DNA from: Isoetes taiwanensis
Taxonomy: Eukaryota; Streptophyta; Lycopodiopsida; Isoetales; Isoetaceae
Reading direction: 5' to 3'
Assembly: GCA_021234155.1 (NCBI GenBank)
Contig: JAJEKV010000008.1
Coordinates: forward strand, 3,361,008-3,425,007
DNA: 64,000 nt
Positions 1 through 11,032 of the stretch are shown here, in pieces. The position numbers and the translations under genes were made by a program. Under the pieces are notes generated by a model. That model ran no database searches. It was not told where the DNA came from and saw only the letters and a list, made by a program, of their open reading frames with translations. Within the stretch, counting starts at the first letter, position 1; each line of letters begins with the position of its first letter.

Positions 1-1217
1 AGACTTCTCATTTGCCCTGCCAGTTAAAGCCAATTCTGGTGCCATGTAGCCTGGTGTGCCTGCCTGGGTCATTGTTTCCTGGAACTTGGTATCTCCCAGG
101 AGCTTTGCTAAACCAAAATCTCCCAAATGGGGCACAAATTTGGCATCCAATAAAACATTAGCAGCTTTGATATCCCGGTGCACTATTCTCTGCTCCCATC
201 CTCCATGTAGAAAGGCCAATCCTTCAGCCACACCTTTCACAATTTCATACCTATTACTCCATGGCAAAAACTTATCTGTCGAAAATAAATAATGATCTAA
301 ACTCCCATTCTCCATATAGTCATATGCCAAGAGCAACTTGTTGGCATGATGACACCATCCCCTCAAACCCACCAGGTTCTTGTGTTTGAGCCTCCCTATA
401 ACATCAAGTTCTGCCAGGAATTGACCTTGGACATCTTGCGACATAACCTTAATAGCCAACAAGGATCCATTGGCCAATACCCCTTTATAGACCTTTCCAA
501 AACCCCCTCGCCCGAGTACCTCCTCTTCACTAAATCCTTTAGTAGCAGCACTGAGCTCGGAATAGCTGAATCTCCACACAGCTGATTGCTGCAGCTTTGC
601 CTCCCATTCATAAAAAGGTGTCCCCTTTCTTTTCAGCCTGAAGTATATCCAGCCTATAATTGAAGCTACAACTAAGGTAATCACTGCACCTACTAATGTG
701 AGGATGATAATAAGCCATTTAGAACTAGAATTAGGAGGGGAAGTCCCAGAAGTGACTGCTATCTTCATACCAGATGCTGAGCATAATGTTCCTTTCATGC
801 AGATATAGTAATAGGTCTTCGCTTCTGTAAGTATGAAGGTCATATTGCCATTGAGGTATGTGACATCAGTGGTATAACAGTTTTCGTATCCATCCCTGTT
901 CACTTCTACCAGGTCATATGTAGAATTATCAAAGACGAATCCTGTGGCAGAGTGGAAGCAAAAAGGTTTAGGTAGGCATCCATCAAGCACGAAAACATTT
1001 AAATAATGTGAAGCAGGAAAAACTTACTCAGGGAGTCCCCAACATTGAAGCTAATGTTTGCACCCCAATCAGGATAATTAATGCCTTTAGACCATCCCTG
1101 ATTCCCCCCTACAGTGTAGGTTGTCAAATTTTGGTCCCCATCTTGTGCACACACACAGTAGGCTGGGAGGAAAACTCCAAGCAGAAGACCAAGATAAATT
1201 TTTGACATAATCCGCAT
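1..1217 (-). CDS. Receptor-like kinase with early-nodulin-like phytocyanin ectodomain (3' end outside window)
   Basis: Two exons are visible, 1217-1028 and 941-1, with an 86-bp GTAAGT...CAG intron in phase 1; the reading stays open to the window edge (about 377 residues seen). In order: a signal peptide (residues 1 to about 24, core [16 protein letters not shown]), a phytocyanin domain (about 30-125, starting YTVGGNQGW), a short Ser/Pro stretch, a membrane helix (about 139-164), a basic stop-transfer RLKRK, and a kinase domain. The kinase shows the Gly loop GRGGFGKV (about 207-214), lysine in [27 protein letters not shown] and GTPGYMAPE, so it should be active. The type-1 copper ligands are absent: the first His is replaced (STYDLVEV) and the His after the ligand Cys is Leu (ICMKGTLC), as in early-nodulin-like proteins. 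Role inferred: plasma-membrane signalling with a non-copper ectodomain; ligand unknown. ATG 1217 was chosen because it directly precedes the signal peptide; ATG 1208 is an alternative. Confidence 0.85.
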
Positions 1218-1297
1218 TGAGTTTTCTCTACTATAACTTTTCACAAACATGTTGTTCCACAAGGAGACCAATGCACGTATTTGTCATCATATCTGGT

Positions 1298-1796
1298 CTA
1301 GCAGATGTTAATATCAACAGTAAGAGAAGAGTTGGGTTGCCAGCTAACAGTACCGTTTTCCGCAATCCAAGTGTTTATATCAAATCTAATAGCAGAGAAT
1401 CCATCTTTATTAACCTGAACATACTCTAAATACCATTCAGGTTTGTTGCCAGTGTTATCATGGGAGACAGATAACCCACAAATACTACCCACGCATGTTC
1501 CTTCCGTATCAAAGTCATTTACCTGGCATCTCTCGAAGTCATCCCTGCTGGTATTCTTAAGATTTGCGAAAAGAACCGACTGCCCAAGACGATTATAAAA
1601 TGTAACATTTACATGTGCATCAGTACCTGAATTTTCCTGGCATGAGGTGCTGGTTCTGATCTTGTAATTGCATTGCCCCTGTAAAAAAATCAATAAGTTT
1701 AAAATACGGGATGAAAACATAGTTTTTCAAGTAAGATCTACTTACATAAGCAAGCACTGAGACGAACAGAAGCAGGATCAAGAAGAATAGCTTCAT
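1298..1796 (-). CDS. Secreted PLAT/LH2-domain protein (ATS3 / PLAT-plant-stress type)
   Basis: Exon 1 is 1796-1746 and exon 2 is 1678-1298, separated by a phase-0 GTAAGT...ACAG intron of 67 bp; the product is 143 residues. Residues 1-17 form a hydrophobic signal peptide (MKLFFLILLLFVSVLAY). The mature part is a single PLAT domain opening CNYKIRTSTSC, with ERCQVNDFDTEGTC, GSICGLSVSHDN and a Trp-rich WYLEYVQV strand. There are six Cys in the spacing of ATS3-like proteins, one being the last residue, and several N-glycosylation sequons. Plant PLAT proteins of this family are ER or apoplastic proteins linked to stress responses; the biochemical role here is inferred only from the family. The gene lies head-to-tail with the phytocyanin kinase (80 bp to its ATG) and divergently from the LTP gene. 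A TATA-like CTATAAAGTG sits about 175 bp upstream. Confidence 0.82.
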
Positions 1797-2163
1797 GCGC
1801 CCTGCTTGCGAGCCCTCCTTCCAATCATGCGCTTCAGAATATTTGCTCAAAAGCATTACATAGCGAGGCCAGGCCCACCCACATGGCTGTTTAAAATCGG
1901 GCCAAAAAGCTGGGGGCTGGGGCCCTAAGAAATTGAAAACAGGCAAACTTATAGCTGGTACAATTTAAGCCACTTTATAGGTCAGTCAAACACAATAAGG
2001 CTGCCATGTCACTTGCAACAATAGCAGGGACGATTAAACTGTATCATCTGCTTATCAAGTAGTATCCACCGCAGCATCCACCGGGTAAACAGGGAAAGCT
2101 GTCCCAAACAGCTTACCCTAGTACTTAAAAACAGTATTTGGGTAAACAGGATTGAGAAGAAAA
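1797..2163. promoter_or_regulatory. Divergent intergenic promoter between PLAT (minus) and LTPG (plus)
   Basis: Only 367 bp separate the two start codons, so both promoters must lie here. A minus-strand TATA-like CTATAAAGTG is at 1971-1980. The plus side has two copies of GGGTAAACAGG (about 2083 and 2136) and a 7-bp inverted repeat AAGCTGT/ACAGCTT with a 5-nt loop at about 2096-2114. No clear plus-strand TATA box was found. Confidence 0.45.
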
Positions 2164-2777
2164 ATGAGGACAGCTCTGGCCATTCTGGTGCTCATTATCG
2201 CGGCTCAGGCTAATTCTGTCGCACCATCTCCAGCTCCATCTCCATCTCCGTCTTATAACTGCAAGATTGTGTCGAGTTCATTCTGCGCGGAAATGTGAAA
2301 AAGCCGGCCAAGGCATGCTGTTCTAATCTGACCAGCATTGCGCAAAATGAGCCTTCTTGCCTATGTGATCTTGTTGCACTAGCTAAGGAGTACCCTTACT
2401 ACGTTAGCAGAGCATATACCATCTTTGGTAACTGCAGCTTCGACACATCCTATTACTATAGTTGCAGCGGTATGTCCATGGCTTAGCCTAGTATATTTCC
2501 AAGCCTGGTTTTTTCCCGGCGAGTGAACGATCAAAATACATTCTAATCTTTAATGCTAATTTCATCCTCTATAGGCCTAGTGGTGAATGATAAAAATACA
2601 TTCATCCCCTATAAGTGAATGATAAAAATACATTCGATTCTTTAATGCTAATTTCATACCTATGTTAATCTTGCAGGTACTTCTGCTCCTCCACCCCCTA
2701 GCAACATGGGATACTCAACTATTGCACCTGCCCCATTCTTGGTGTTTCTACTCGCTTCCTTGCTCTTGGTTGTTTAG
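2164..2777 (+). pseudogene. GPI-anchored non-specific lipid-transfer protein with a frameshift in exon 1
   Basis: Exon 1 (2164-2469) encodes a signal peptide (MRTALAILVLIIAAQANS), a Pro/Ser linker and the first Cys residues (YNCKIVSSSFCAEM), then hits TGA at 2296. Reading one frame over from 2295 continues with KKPAKACC, CLCDLVALAKEYP, GNCSFD and YYSCSG, which completes the eight-Cys LTP motif C..C..CC..CxC..C..C. The intron 2470-2676 (GTATGT...GCAG) joins exon 2 (2677-2777), which encodes APPPPSN and a hydrophobic C-terminal tail (APFLVFLLASLLLVV) typical of GPI-anchor signals. LTPGs are cell-surface proteins of the cuticle and wall. As written the gene is broken by a 1-bp deletion near 2294; everything else is intact, so a sequencing error or a very recent mutation is possible. 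Confidence 0.68.
2510..2665. repeat. Short degenerate direct repeats inside the LTPG intron
   Basis: The unit GTGAATGATAAAAATACATTC occurs three times with drift (about 2522, 2582 and 2613), and CTTTAATGCTAATTTCAT occurs twice (about 2550 and 2640). These look like tandem slippage inside the intron and do not touch the splice sites. Confidence 0.6.
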
Positions 2778-3048
2778 ATACGAATAGGCTTTGATTTTTT
2801 GTGTCTATGCACTCATAGATGAATTGGTTTCGAGAATATATTTGTGTTCTTTTATCCTTGTCCGAGCGATACCTTTATGTCTAAGTGATATTTTGTATTT
2901 TTTTAAAGTTTAACCATTTTTATTATTTGAAGAACGAAGAAACTTTATACGAATAGGAAGATGCTACTACAATGGGAAGTCAAGGGAGGTTGAGGTACCT
3001 CCAACCTCATCCTTGACATCCAGATGTAATTTCCAAGCCATGAACTGG

Positions 3049-3195
3049 TCAGGCAGACGAGATTATATCTCTTGGTAGAGGCCCGTAGAAGAGGTGTTCA
3101 AACCTCTGAAGACCAGATGGCATCTGCGCTTCTAAATCACCCAACAAACCAGTGGCCTGCAGATATTGAATGCCCACTTCCTGAAGCAAGGCCAT
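3049..3195 (-). CDS. Unrecognised 48-residue ORF or terminal exon
   Basis: From ATG 3195 to TGA 3049 the minus strand encodes a compact reading with protein-like composition, including QEVGIQYLQATGLLGDL and FEHLFYGPLPRDII. The ATG is preceded by ACAG, so the segment could equally be the last exon of a longer gene whose earlier exons were not found. The family is not recognised. It sits 270 bp downstream of the convergent LTP gene. Confidence 0.3.
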   Translation of the reverse strand: MALLQEVGIQYLQATGLLGDLEAQMPSGLQRFEHLFYGPLPRDIISSA

Positions 3196-3199
3196 CTGT

Positions 3200-3860
3200 C
3201 ACGGTTTTAAGCATTGGATTATAAACCAGTAAATTGTTACAATAAACAATGAATACATCATAATATACAAATACAAGCACAAACCATCGGTCCAACAAGA
3301 TCCGTGACGAAGCTTGATCATGCCCAAAATTGAAAGGCAACAGATTTACTGGCTGGGGAGTTGAACCTGGCCGGGGAGTTGAACCCCAGTGAAACCAAAT
3401 CAGTATCTTCCAATAGCATCTGATTCCAATATTGATCTTCCATAAACTAAGCAAAACAAATTCGTTGTTGGCGCTCCTATTCAAAAAAGCCATGTTCGAA
3501 CATCAAATACATATATCTGCAATGGAACACAACACTACTGATCGTATAGCTGTCACACAACTCCAAAGGCACTGCACAGAAGTGTAATAAAAAAAATCAT
3601 GAAACCCTTATGCGACCACACCAATAACCTCTTGCACACGAAGAATCATTGCACGAAGAAATCTTTCCATCCTTATGCAGCTAGGGGATGTATTGCTATG
3701 CAACCAAGGTTAAAAATGTTCTATTTCGAGTCATGTGCCTACCAGAAATTGCCCGCAAAAATGGCAAGGTGATACCACTCATGGGTTGCCTCGACTGACA
3801 GTGGTGGCATTGCCATTATTCGTGCACAAACTTTTGCTTGCAAAACCCCAGTACTTTTAG
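3200..3860. other. Spacer without recognised genes
   Basis: AT-rich sequence with no convincing exon. Around 3355-3395 a short phrase (GGGGAGTTGAACC) is repeated in tandem. Nothing else was seen. Confidence 0.5.
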
Positions 3861-3861
3861 G

Positions 3862-4765
3862 AGTCTAATACCTTTCGCAAAAGGTAACTCAATGGACAAT
3901 AATGGATATGTTATGTTGTTTATTTGGCTCCCATAGCAATCTTTGGTTTTCGTGGAAAACTTTCTATGGCCTCTAGAAGCTTACGTGGTCCAGTAAAATT
4001 TCTCATGAGATAAGAGGAAGGATGAAATTTGCCCTTTTTTGGTGAGTTTTTTTTATTATTAGCTGTCGACACTGTTTAACGAGAGCATACAAGGCTGAAA
4101 GATTCCTTGACACGAAAACAAGTCGATTGAGGACAAAATTTCACCCTCCCTTTTATTTCGTATTGCCATTTGTATTAATTGGATACAAGTACTATTGGCC
4201 GCAAGTGGATCCCTTTCTGACGAATTGGTGACATCGCTGTCTAATACCTTTCGCAAAAGGTAACTCCTTGGACAATAATAGGTATGTTATGTTGTTTATT
4301 TGGCTCCCATAGCAATCTTTGGTTTTCGTGGAAAACTTTCTGTGGCCTCTAGAAGCTTATGTGGTCCAGTAAAATTTCTCATGAGATAAGAGGAAGGATG
4401 AAATTTGCCCTTTTTTGGTGAGTTTTTTTTCGACATTGCTTAACAAGAGCAGACAAGGCTGCAAGATTCCTTGACACGAAAACAAGTCGATTGAGGACAA
4501 AATTTCACCCTTCCTTTTATTTCATATTGCCATTTGTATTAATTGGATACAAGTACTATTGGCCGCAAGTAGATCCCTTTCTGACGAGTTTTTAACAATC
4601 TAGTACTTTGTCAGCTGGTGACACCGCTCAACAAAGGTTTACAAAGGCAAATTCTTGATATAAAGATAAGTTGATTGAGGGCAAAATCTCACCCTCTATC
4701 TTACTTCATATTATCAATGATATTAACTGGATACAAGTAGCATTGGCCACAAGTACTCATTGTGG
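3862..4765. repeat. About 375-bp tandem duplication plus a degenerate third copy
   Basis: Copy 1 (about 3862-4240) and copy 2 (about 4241-4595) both begin GTCTAATACCTTTCGCAAAA and run nearly identically through TCCTTGACACGAAAACAAGT to GATCCCTTTCTGACGA. A decayed partial copy follows at about 4615-4765 (GACACCGCTCAACAAAGG...AACTGGATACAAGTA). A further relic of the same core lies at about 12828-12920. No coding frame spans the unit, so it is likely a non-coding transposon end or satellite-like unit. Confidence 0.8.
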
Positions 4766-5058
4766 GCCTATATAAGATGGGATTGAGTTATTTTCATTGA
4801 AAGAATATACTTTCATATATAACATGTATTCACCATTAGATGAATTTCTTGGACATTTTAAGTTTTACATACATTTTTATTTTGCAACTTAAACTTGAAT
4901 ATTGAATGCCATATGTTCAAAACAACATGTGATGAATCAATGTCAATGTCGCCAAGCGAGTTCTAACTAACTTGAACTCTCAAATCTATTGTTTAAATTT
5001 TGGTTTTCCCGGCAAGTGGAAAACTTTTTGGATTTTTTTTCCAGGCCAGTTGCCTAAG

Positions 5059-5174
<116 letters not shown>

Positions 5175-5729
5175 ATTTTAACGTCACAGTGGACATGTGA
5201 CCACACACCACACTTCATTCTTTCGGTTGGGCCCATCGGCCCCCAACCACCTTACATTGCGTCTGTTAGAGTTTGACAGTCGGAAAAATATTCTGATAAC
5301 CCAAAAATAAAAAATTTCCCCTTTGTATGATTTTATATGATTCGGGGACCAATTTTGATGAGCTTTCCTCTTTCGGCTCTTCTTATCCGGTCGCAGCTGT
5401 CAAGAAGATGCATGCCACGATTTACTTTTGCTTCGTTTTGCATGCTAAAACCTATGCAGAGTCTTCCCTCAGGGACCTCATTCGCCATAGCGCAAGGCGC
5501 TTCATGAAGGAAGGGGTCTCATTTAAAAAATTCTTGCATATGTTTTGTTGGGTTTCTTGAAAGGACTCGTGATGCCATAAACCATCGATCCATCACCATA
5601 GCAATGATTCTGAGGGATCATTAATTTGGGTGCAATGAAGGTCATGTCGAGAAACCTTCATCACCACTTTCACCGCCTTCCCCTCCTCCCATGACTCAGT
5701 CAGCGCATACCATCCCTCGCCGACAAATA

Positions 5730-8700
5730 GGAATTGTGCCCTCCGGGTGGTCTCATGGAATTGTGAGGCTTCCCTTGGCGAAGGGGACATCCCGAACTCC
5801 GTGGCGGCGGTATGGATCTCATCTTCCTCATGGACATGGGAGCATCTTTGGGCCACTGACGATTTCTTGGGGTTACCAACATTTCTGGGTCTTCAATACA
5901 TGCATGTGACTGGCGGGGTCATGGTGGAGTGGCTTGCCACACGGACAACCTTGGCACATCTTGTTACCTCCGGAAAATGACCAGAACACAACCCCGTACT
6001 TCCGGGTTCGTGTGCATAACACCGTGGTAACCCTCTTTTTCTCGCGCTTTATTTATTTCACGCAGACAAAGACCTTCTATCGCAGCCCACCCCCGTCGCG
6101 GATAGGATGGACCCGTATGTCGATCTATATGATGACATACAAATAAAGATCGCCAGCTTGGGTAGGGTCGCCCTTCTGGGAGATTTCAATGCACCTGGAC
6201 AGAGTAGAGCGTTCCCCACGCGACTTGACCCCCTCACGACGATGCGTCCCAAGCAGCCTACGCCTGTATAGCCCTCGCCACGCTGGTTTGATGATGCCAA
6301 AGTCACCGCTAAGTGCATGGGGCTGTTCTCGCTATGTGGCATTTTGACTTGATAATTTGCAATGGTTTTTCATTGGGTCACATTCTCGCAAGTGCACATG
6401 CGCATGTGACAATCGTGGGAGGGTCTAGTGTGGTGGGACTATGTGCTTGTAGTTGGCGCTAAAGATATGCATCTCATCGGGCCAAGCTTCCTGGGTGGGG
6501 CAGACAATGATGAGGAGGTCGACCGACAATTTCCCACTTTATTTGGGACCTCGCTTGGCGAGCTGTAACCCCCACTATGCCGCCTCGCCCCCCGGGCTTG
6601 AGAGACTGGATATGAGCAGGAGGACTACGAGATGCTCATGGACGCCTCGATGCGGACCTCCACAGAAGCGTGAGCAGACCGGTACGAGCTTCGCTATTCT
6701 GGGATCACGTGAATGGTGCTGGCGGACCCCCGTGGCAGCATGAGTCCAACCAGCATTTCCGTAGCGATGGTTTGATCGCGGTATATGCGCAGCGGCGGCT
6801 TCCGTCACGATGCGGATCCGGGGCTACCCGGCTGCGGGCCACCACGATGCAGCGCCCATCTGGCGAAGGACCGAGCGGTACCTTTTCAACGCCGGGGAGA
6901 TGTACAAGCCTACTGGACACTCATCCTCGAACCTTTAAGCCTTGAAGTCTGCCCGAAGGCCCATTGACCCTCGAGAAGGAAGGGGCATCCACACCGTGAT
7001 GAATGATGCTAAGCTGACTGAGAGAGCCCTTGAGGGGCCAGCGTCGCCCATACCCCAGGGATGGCCCCCATTGGTTCTGTGGGCCGAGGATGTTGAGGAG
7101 GGCACGCAGCGGCTAGCTAATGCAATGGGAAGGCGGTACATTCCGCGGTATGCGTGCCGAAGTTACTCAAGGGGCAGGGCAGCCGCTGTGCCGGCCCTCA
7201 CTACCCCGTTCAACAGCATTGGCGTGAGGGTTTCCACAATGGACCACAAGTGTAGGTTGTTCCCATTCACAAGGCGGGGCGAATTTACACCGTCCGCCAC
7301 TACGGACGCATCATGGTCAGTTCAAGATTTGCCAAACTGCTATCACATTCTCGAGCAAAGTGCCTTGACTCCGGGCCGGGCGGAGTGAGGCATGTGGAGC
7401 TTTCCCCACACAGTGTGCTTTCGGAACCACCACTCAACGCATTGACCATATCTTTACGCCACCGCAATCGGATTGAAGACAAACCGAATCATCGGCCGGA
7501 CTTGTATTGCCGCTGGTGGACTTCGCGTAAAGCGTTTTGATCTGGCCCCTCCGAAAAGCCGGTGGGCTAGATCAAGGATAACTGGGCTCCCGCCACGCGG
7601 CGTAATGCCATATACTGTTGTGGCGGAGAGTTGTTTTGGCAGATGCGTACCACCGGGCCAAGCATTCACCGGTAGTATCGGGGTCCCAAGCAGGTTGCCC
7701 CCTCGCCAACACTTTTGGCCTCTACATTGTCGATTAGAGCCCCTCGGGCTTATCGAAAGCATGGGGATGGCATACAAATTTTGCACCGGGTCATCATCCA
7801 CAAAATCTATGCGACGATGTTGGCGTTGGCCCTGGCCCACACCCTATGCTATCTCCTCACCGGATGCCCTAGACACATTTGTCGCTACTGCACATCGCGC
7901 CGTCAACTGCCAAGACCGGGGTGGTTCTCATATCCTCTTCCGCGTCACCCCATGCCTCCTGCACTCACATATCGGGGATGACACTCGGACGCCACGCCCA
8001 CCTACAAGTACCTGGGGGTGGAGTTCCCCTCCGCGTCTCCGGGAGGGGCCTCTATCCGCTATGGGTGACAGCCGAGCTGAAAGCGCTTTTTATGCCATGC
8101 TTGAAATATACCTGTGCGAGCTATATGATTGGGCCATCGGTCACTGCTCGCAATAGGGTCGAAGCCCGAGCCTCTTCAGACCGGTCAGGGTTTGGGGCCC
8201 TGGCCGCCTTTGGCGCACTGAATGACCTGGAGCAGGTGCGAAGGCATTTTTGGCACGGGCACTTGGGTGAAACCTTCGCCCCTATCGATTCTCACGCAGA
8301 AACTGATTTTGCCGCTCAAATGGCCCTTTGATAGACACATCGCTTCATTTTCAGAAAGTGGTTACTATGGTGATGCTCGGCCTCAAGACCGCTGGCTTAC
8401 ACACTGTGGCCATGAGTCCGCAGCGGCTTAGGGCCTGTTGGAGGGGTAAGAGAGATCAGTGGTTCGCCAGATGGAACGTGCAGGAGCACAGATGCGTACA
8501 GCTGGGCGCAGCGGCCGATCGTGACAGCCTGCGGGAGTACCTAGATGCTTGTTCCCTTTGGCAAGCTCGGGACCCCATTGCTCTAGAGCAGGTCAAAATG
8601 GCTCATTACAAGGAGCACATCAACCCCGAAAGAAGCTCCTGGGCCCACAGCCTCTACCTCCGCCGTTCCGCCTCGAAAAAGCGCACTCATTGCCTCCATT

Positions 8701-9210
8701 CAAGACAGTGCCCACCATCTTTGCATCGAGGCGGCAGGTGGATTGGGGGAGCCCGCCGGACACGTGCTCACAATCTTTGTCAAACGGGTGCCATTGAGGA
8801 TGAGTCTCACACTTTCCGAAGTTGCCCGGTGCGGGTCGGTCCGGGCCGATACGGCCTCCTTTGGGCAGTGGGACGTGCCCTTGCATTTGCTGATGAACAC
8901 ACCGTCAAGACGTGTTCGGGTCATACATCCAGAGGTACCGGACCGGCGAGTCACATTTGCCCCGCCGGCATTTTGTCCAATGACTAGGCACCACTGGGGT
9001 GGTGCATGACCAGATATATTGGGATGTTTCGCATTTTATATGATTAGCACGGTTTGTCGGGCCAGGCCGGATTGCTGCCACGGTTTCCCTCAAAACCCTT
9101 CGGGCGGGGTTTTTAATCCGGCAAGAATCCGCTGCGTTTTGTATTGGGTCCCATAGACCGATTGGTCTCCGTGGACGATAAAAGTACCTTCCTTCCTTCC
9201 TTCCTTCCAT
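5730..9210 (+). mobile_element. Decayed LINE (non-LTR retrotransposon) with (TTCC)n tail
   Basis: A GC-rich block that stands out from its AT-rich surroundings. Protein remnants in element order are: the start of an APE-like endonuclease (RVVSWNCEASL, about 5735-5770), the endonuclease motif LLGDFNAP (6170-6196), the YKYLGVEFP motif that follows the reverse-transcriptase core (about 8000-8030), and a zf-RVT zinc knuckle CQTGAIEDESHTFRSCP (8778-8828). Frames change repeatedly and stops are frequent, and no RT catalytic YxDD was recovered, so the element is dead. The 3' end reads GTCTCCGTGGACGATAAAAG and then five TTCC units (9188-9207), the expected form of a LINE tail. Confidence 0.75.
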
Positions 9211-9339
9211 ACCTTTATCACCCCCAAATTCCCTTAGATTATAGGAGTTTTTTCCGGGTAACTTTTGGATGGCCTTTGGTGGTGCTACTCTTCGGGCGCC
9301 GCCAACAAGGTTCTCAATGGGGGTTTTGACCTGTGGCTA

Positions 9340-9570
9340 TGGCTATAGTTGATAGGGAGCCGAATTTGCTATGGCTGGGCGGAAGCGTATGTAATCGGAT
9401 CAACATGGTTTTCAACTAAACTATGGTTTTAAAAAGAAGCCAAATTTTCTATAGCCCTGAATTGGAAGCGGATGTAGCCGTATCAACAGGATTGTCCACT
9501 AAAGCGGGGAGCCGATCCGCTATGGCCGAATCGAAAGCAGATCCGGTAGGATCTAGACACGATGGTTCAA
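9340..9570. repeat. Degenerate tandem repeat, about 75 bp x 3
   Basis: Three diverged units share GAGCCGAATTTGCTATGG-like starts, GAAGCGGATGTA and an ATCAACA core (about 9355, 9435 and 9505). They directly follow the LINE tail and may belong to the sequence it inserted into. Confidence 0.5.
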
Positions 9571-11030
9571 TCTGGATCTGGGCAGAGTCTTCACCCTAGA
9601 GATCTCCATTGCCATAGTCTGGCCTCGCCAAGAAGAGGTCTGCAGAGAAAAATTCTTACACCTTCATGCACGTGCCTTTAATCTTCATGGAGGTACAAAC
9701 ATCTACTATGCTTGCTTTTCAGATTCCCATTCTGATGGTAACAAGATAAGCCTTTGTCCTAATTTTGTAGGGGGAGATAAGCTCTAAAGCCACAATCCCT
9801 TCCTTTTTAATGTGTTGTCTGTGTTGGGAGGTCTGGCAGCAAAGCCACATGATATCTACTGGTACGATGCTTTTCCATTTTAGTTCTATCTTCTAGGATT
9901 ATTTAAGATTGTTTTAGGAATGATTTGGACACCTTCATGCACATGCAAGGTATGCATGTTCAGTTCTATTCATTTAAGTGGTGTTGTTGCAATGACATCA
10001 TTGAGTGCAAGCAATGGCATGCACGAACTTGCACATTCTCAAAAGTCTAAAAAAATGAATAATTCTTGACATGAAACTTCTATCTTGCATTTCTATCTGT
10101 TGAGTTTGACATTTTTGTTTAGGGTATTGCTGATGTTATCTCAACTTGTTCAAGGTAAGCTGGAAGCAACAATTTTTCTACGAGGTAAGTTGGTTTTGAT
10201 GCACAATGAAATGGTATGTTTCCTATTTTTAAATATTTGTTTAGCATTCAAATGCATGCAATTTAAACATCTTTCTAGGGAACTGCAACTAATTCTTTGG
10301 CAAGCTACATATTTTCTGGCATTTTTGCTTTACTCTGTTTGTTTGCCACACGTGCAATGGGAAAACAGTCCCGGAAGAGTTCCTAGCAGTGCATGTCGTT
10401 CCTGTCGGATCAGATATGAGGACCCATCTGCAATGCACTTGGTGGATAGGTTTGGGTTATGCTTATTTTACTGCTTTCAAGTGAGCTTGATGCAGGCTTC
10501 ATCAATCTAGCAAAGATCTCCATGCAATTGATGTTCCTCGCATAACCCAAATACAGTGAGTTTGGAAGAGAATCTAGCCAGATTAAAGTCTCTCCTTTTA
10601 TCTTTCTACATTTCATTTTTGTGTGTTTAGGTTAGCAAGAAAAGCTACATGAGCAGTTCCTTTAATACCTAATAATTCAAAATGATATTTAACAGTAGAA
10701 TATTTGTATACATCCACCCATGTTATTTGCATCATTGGCTAGATGTCTATATCAAAGTTGTAACTTGATTGACGGTTTAAACATAAAGATAATTTTTCAT
10801 TCTACTAACATCATGATGTGTTTGCTGTAGGTCCACAATGGTTGGTTGCGCTCATTATTAACATGAAAGGTACATTGACTCATAGAATCCAATTATGCTA
10901 TTTAACCCTGTTCTATACTTACAATTTGAGTTTCAGGTAATAAATCTCAAGCACAGAGGATTGGGAGAGGATTGGGAGTTCGACCTGCATATATGTATGC
11001 TTGGGAGGTGAGTTTAAATTGGTATTTGTA
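9571..11030. other. Spacer with faint exon-like pieces
   Basis: No gene could be built. A 10085-10510 reading is hydrophobic and low in protein-like signal. At about 10937-11008 a short segment is bounded by TTTCAG and GTGAGT and reads GVRPAYMYAWE, which could be an isolated exon of an unrecognised gene. Confidence 0.3.
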
Positions 11031-11032
11031 CC

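Noticed and set aside
1-1796. Single PLAT-phytocyanin-kinase gene
   Set aside because: The PLAT reading ends at a stop directly after its conserved last Cys and the kinase gene has its own signal peptide, so two genes are the simpler model; kept as a finding because the gap is only 80 bp.
3137-3493. 118-residue minus-strand ORF
   Set aside because: Low-complexity, Trp/Leu-rich reading over a short repeated phrase; only its last part overlaps, in another frame, the more plausible exon at 3049-3195.
10085-10510. 141-residue plus-strand ORF
   Set aside because: Hydrophobic AT-driven composition with no domain, start context or splice support.
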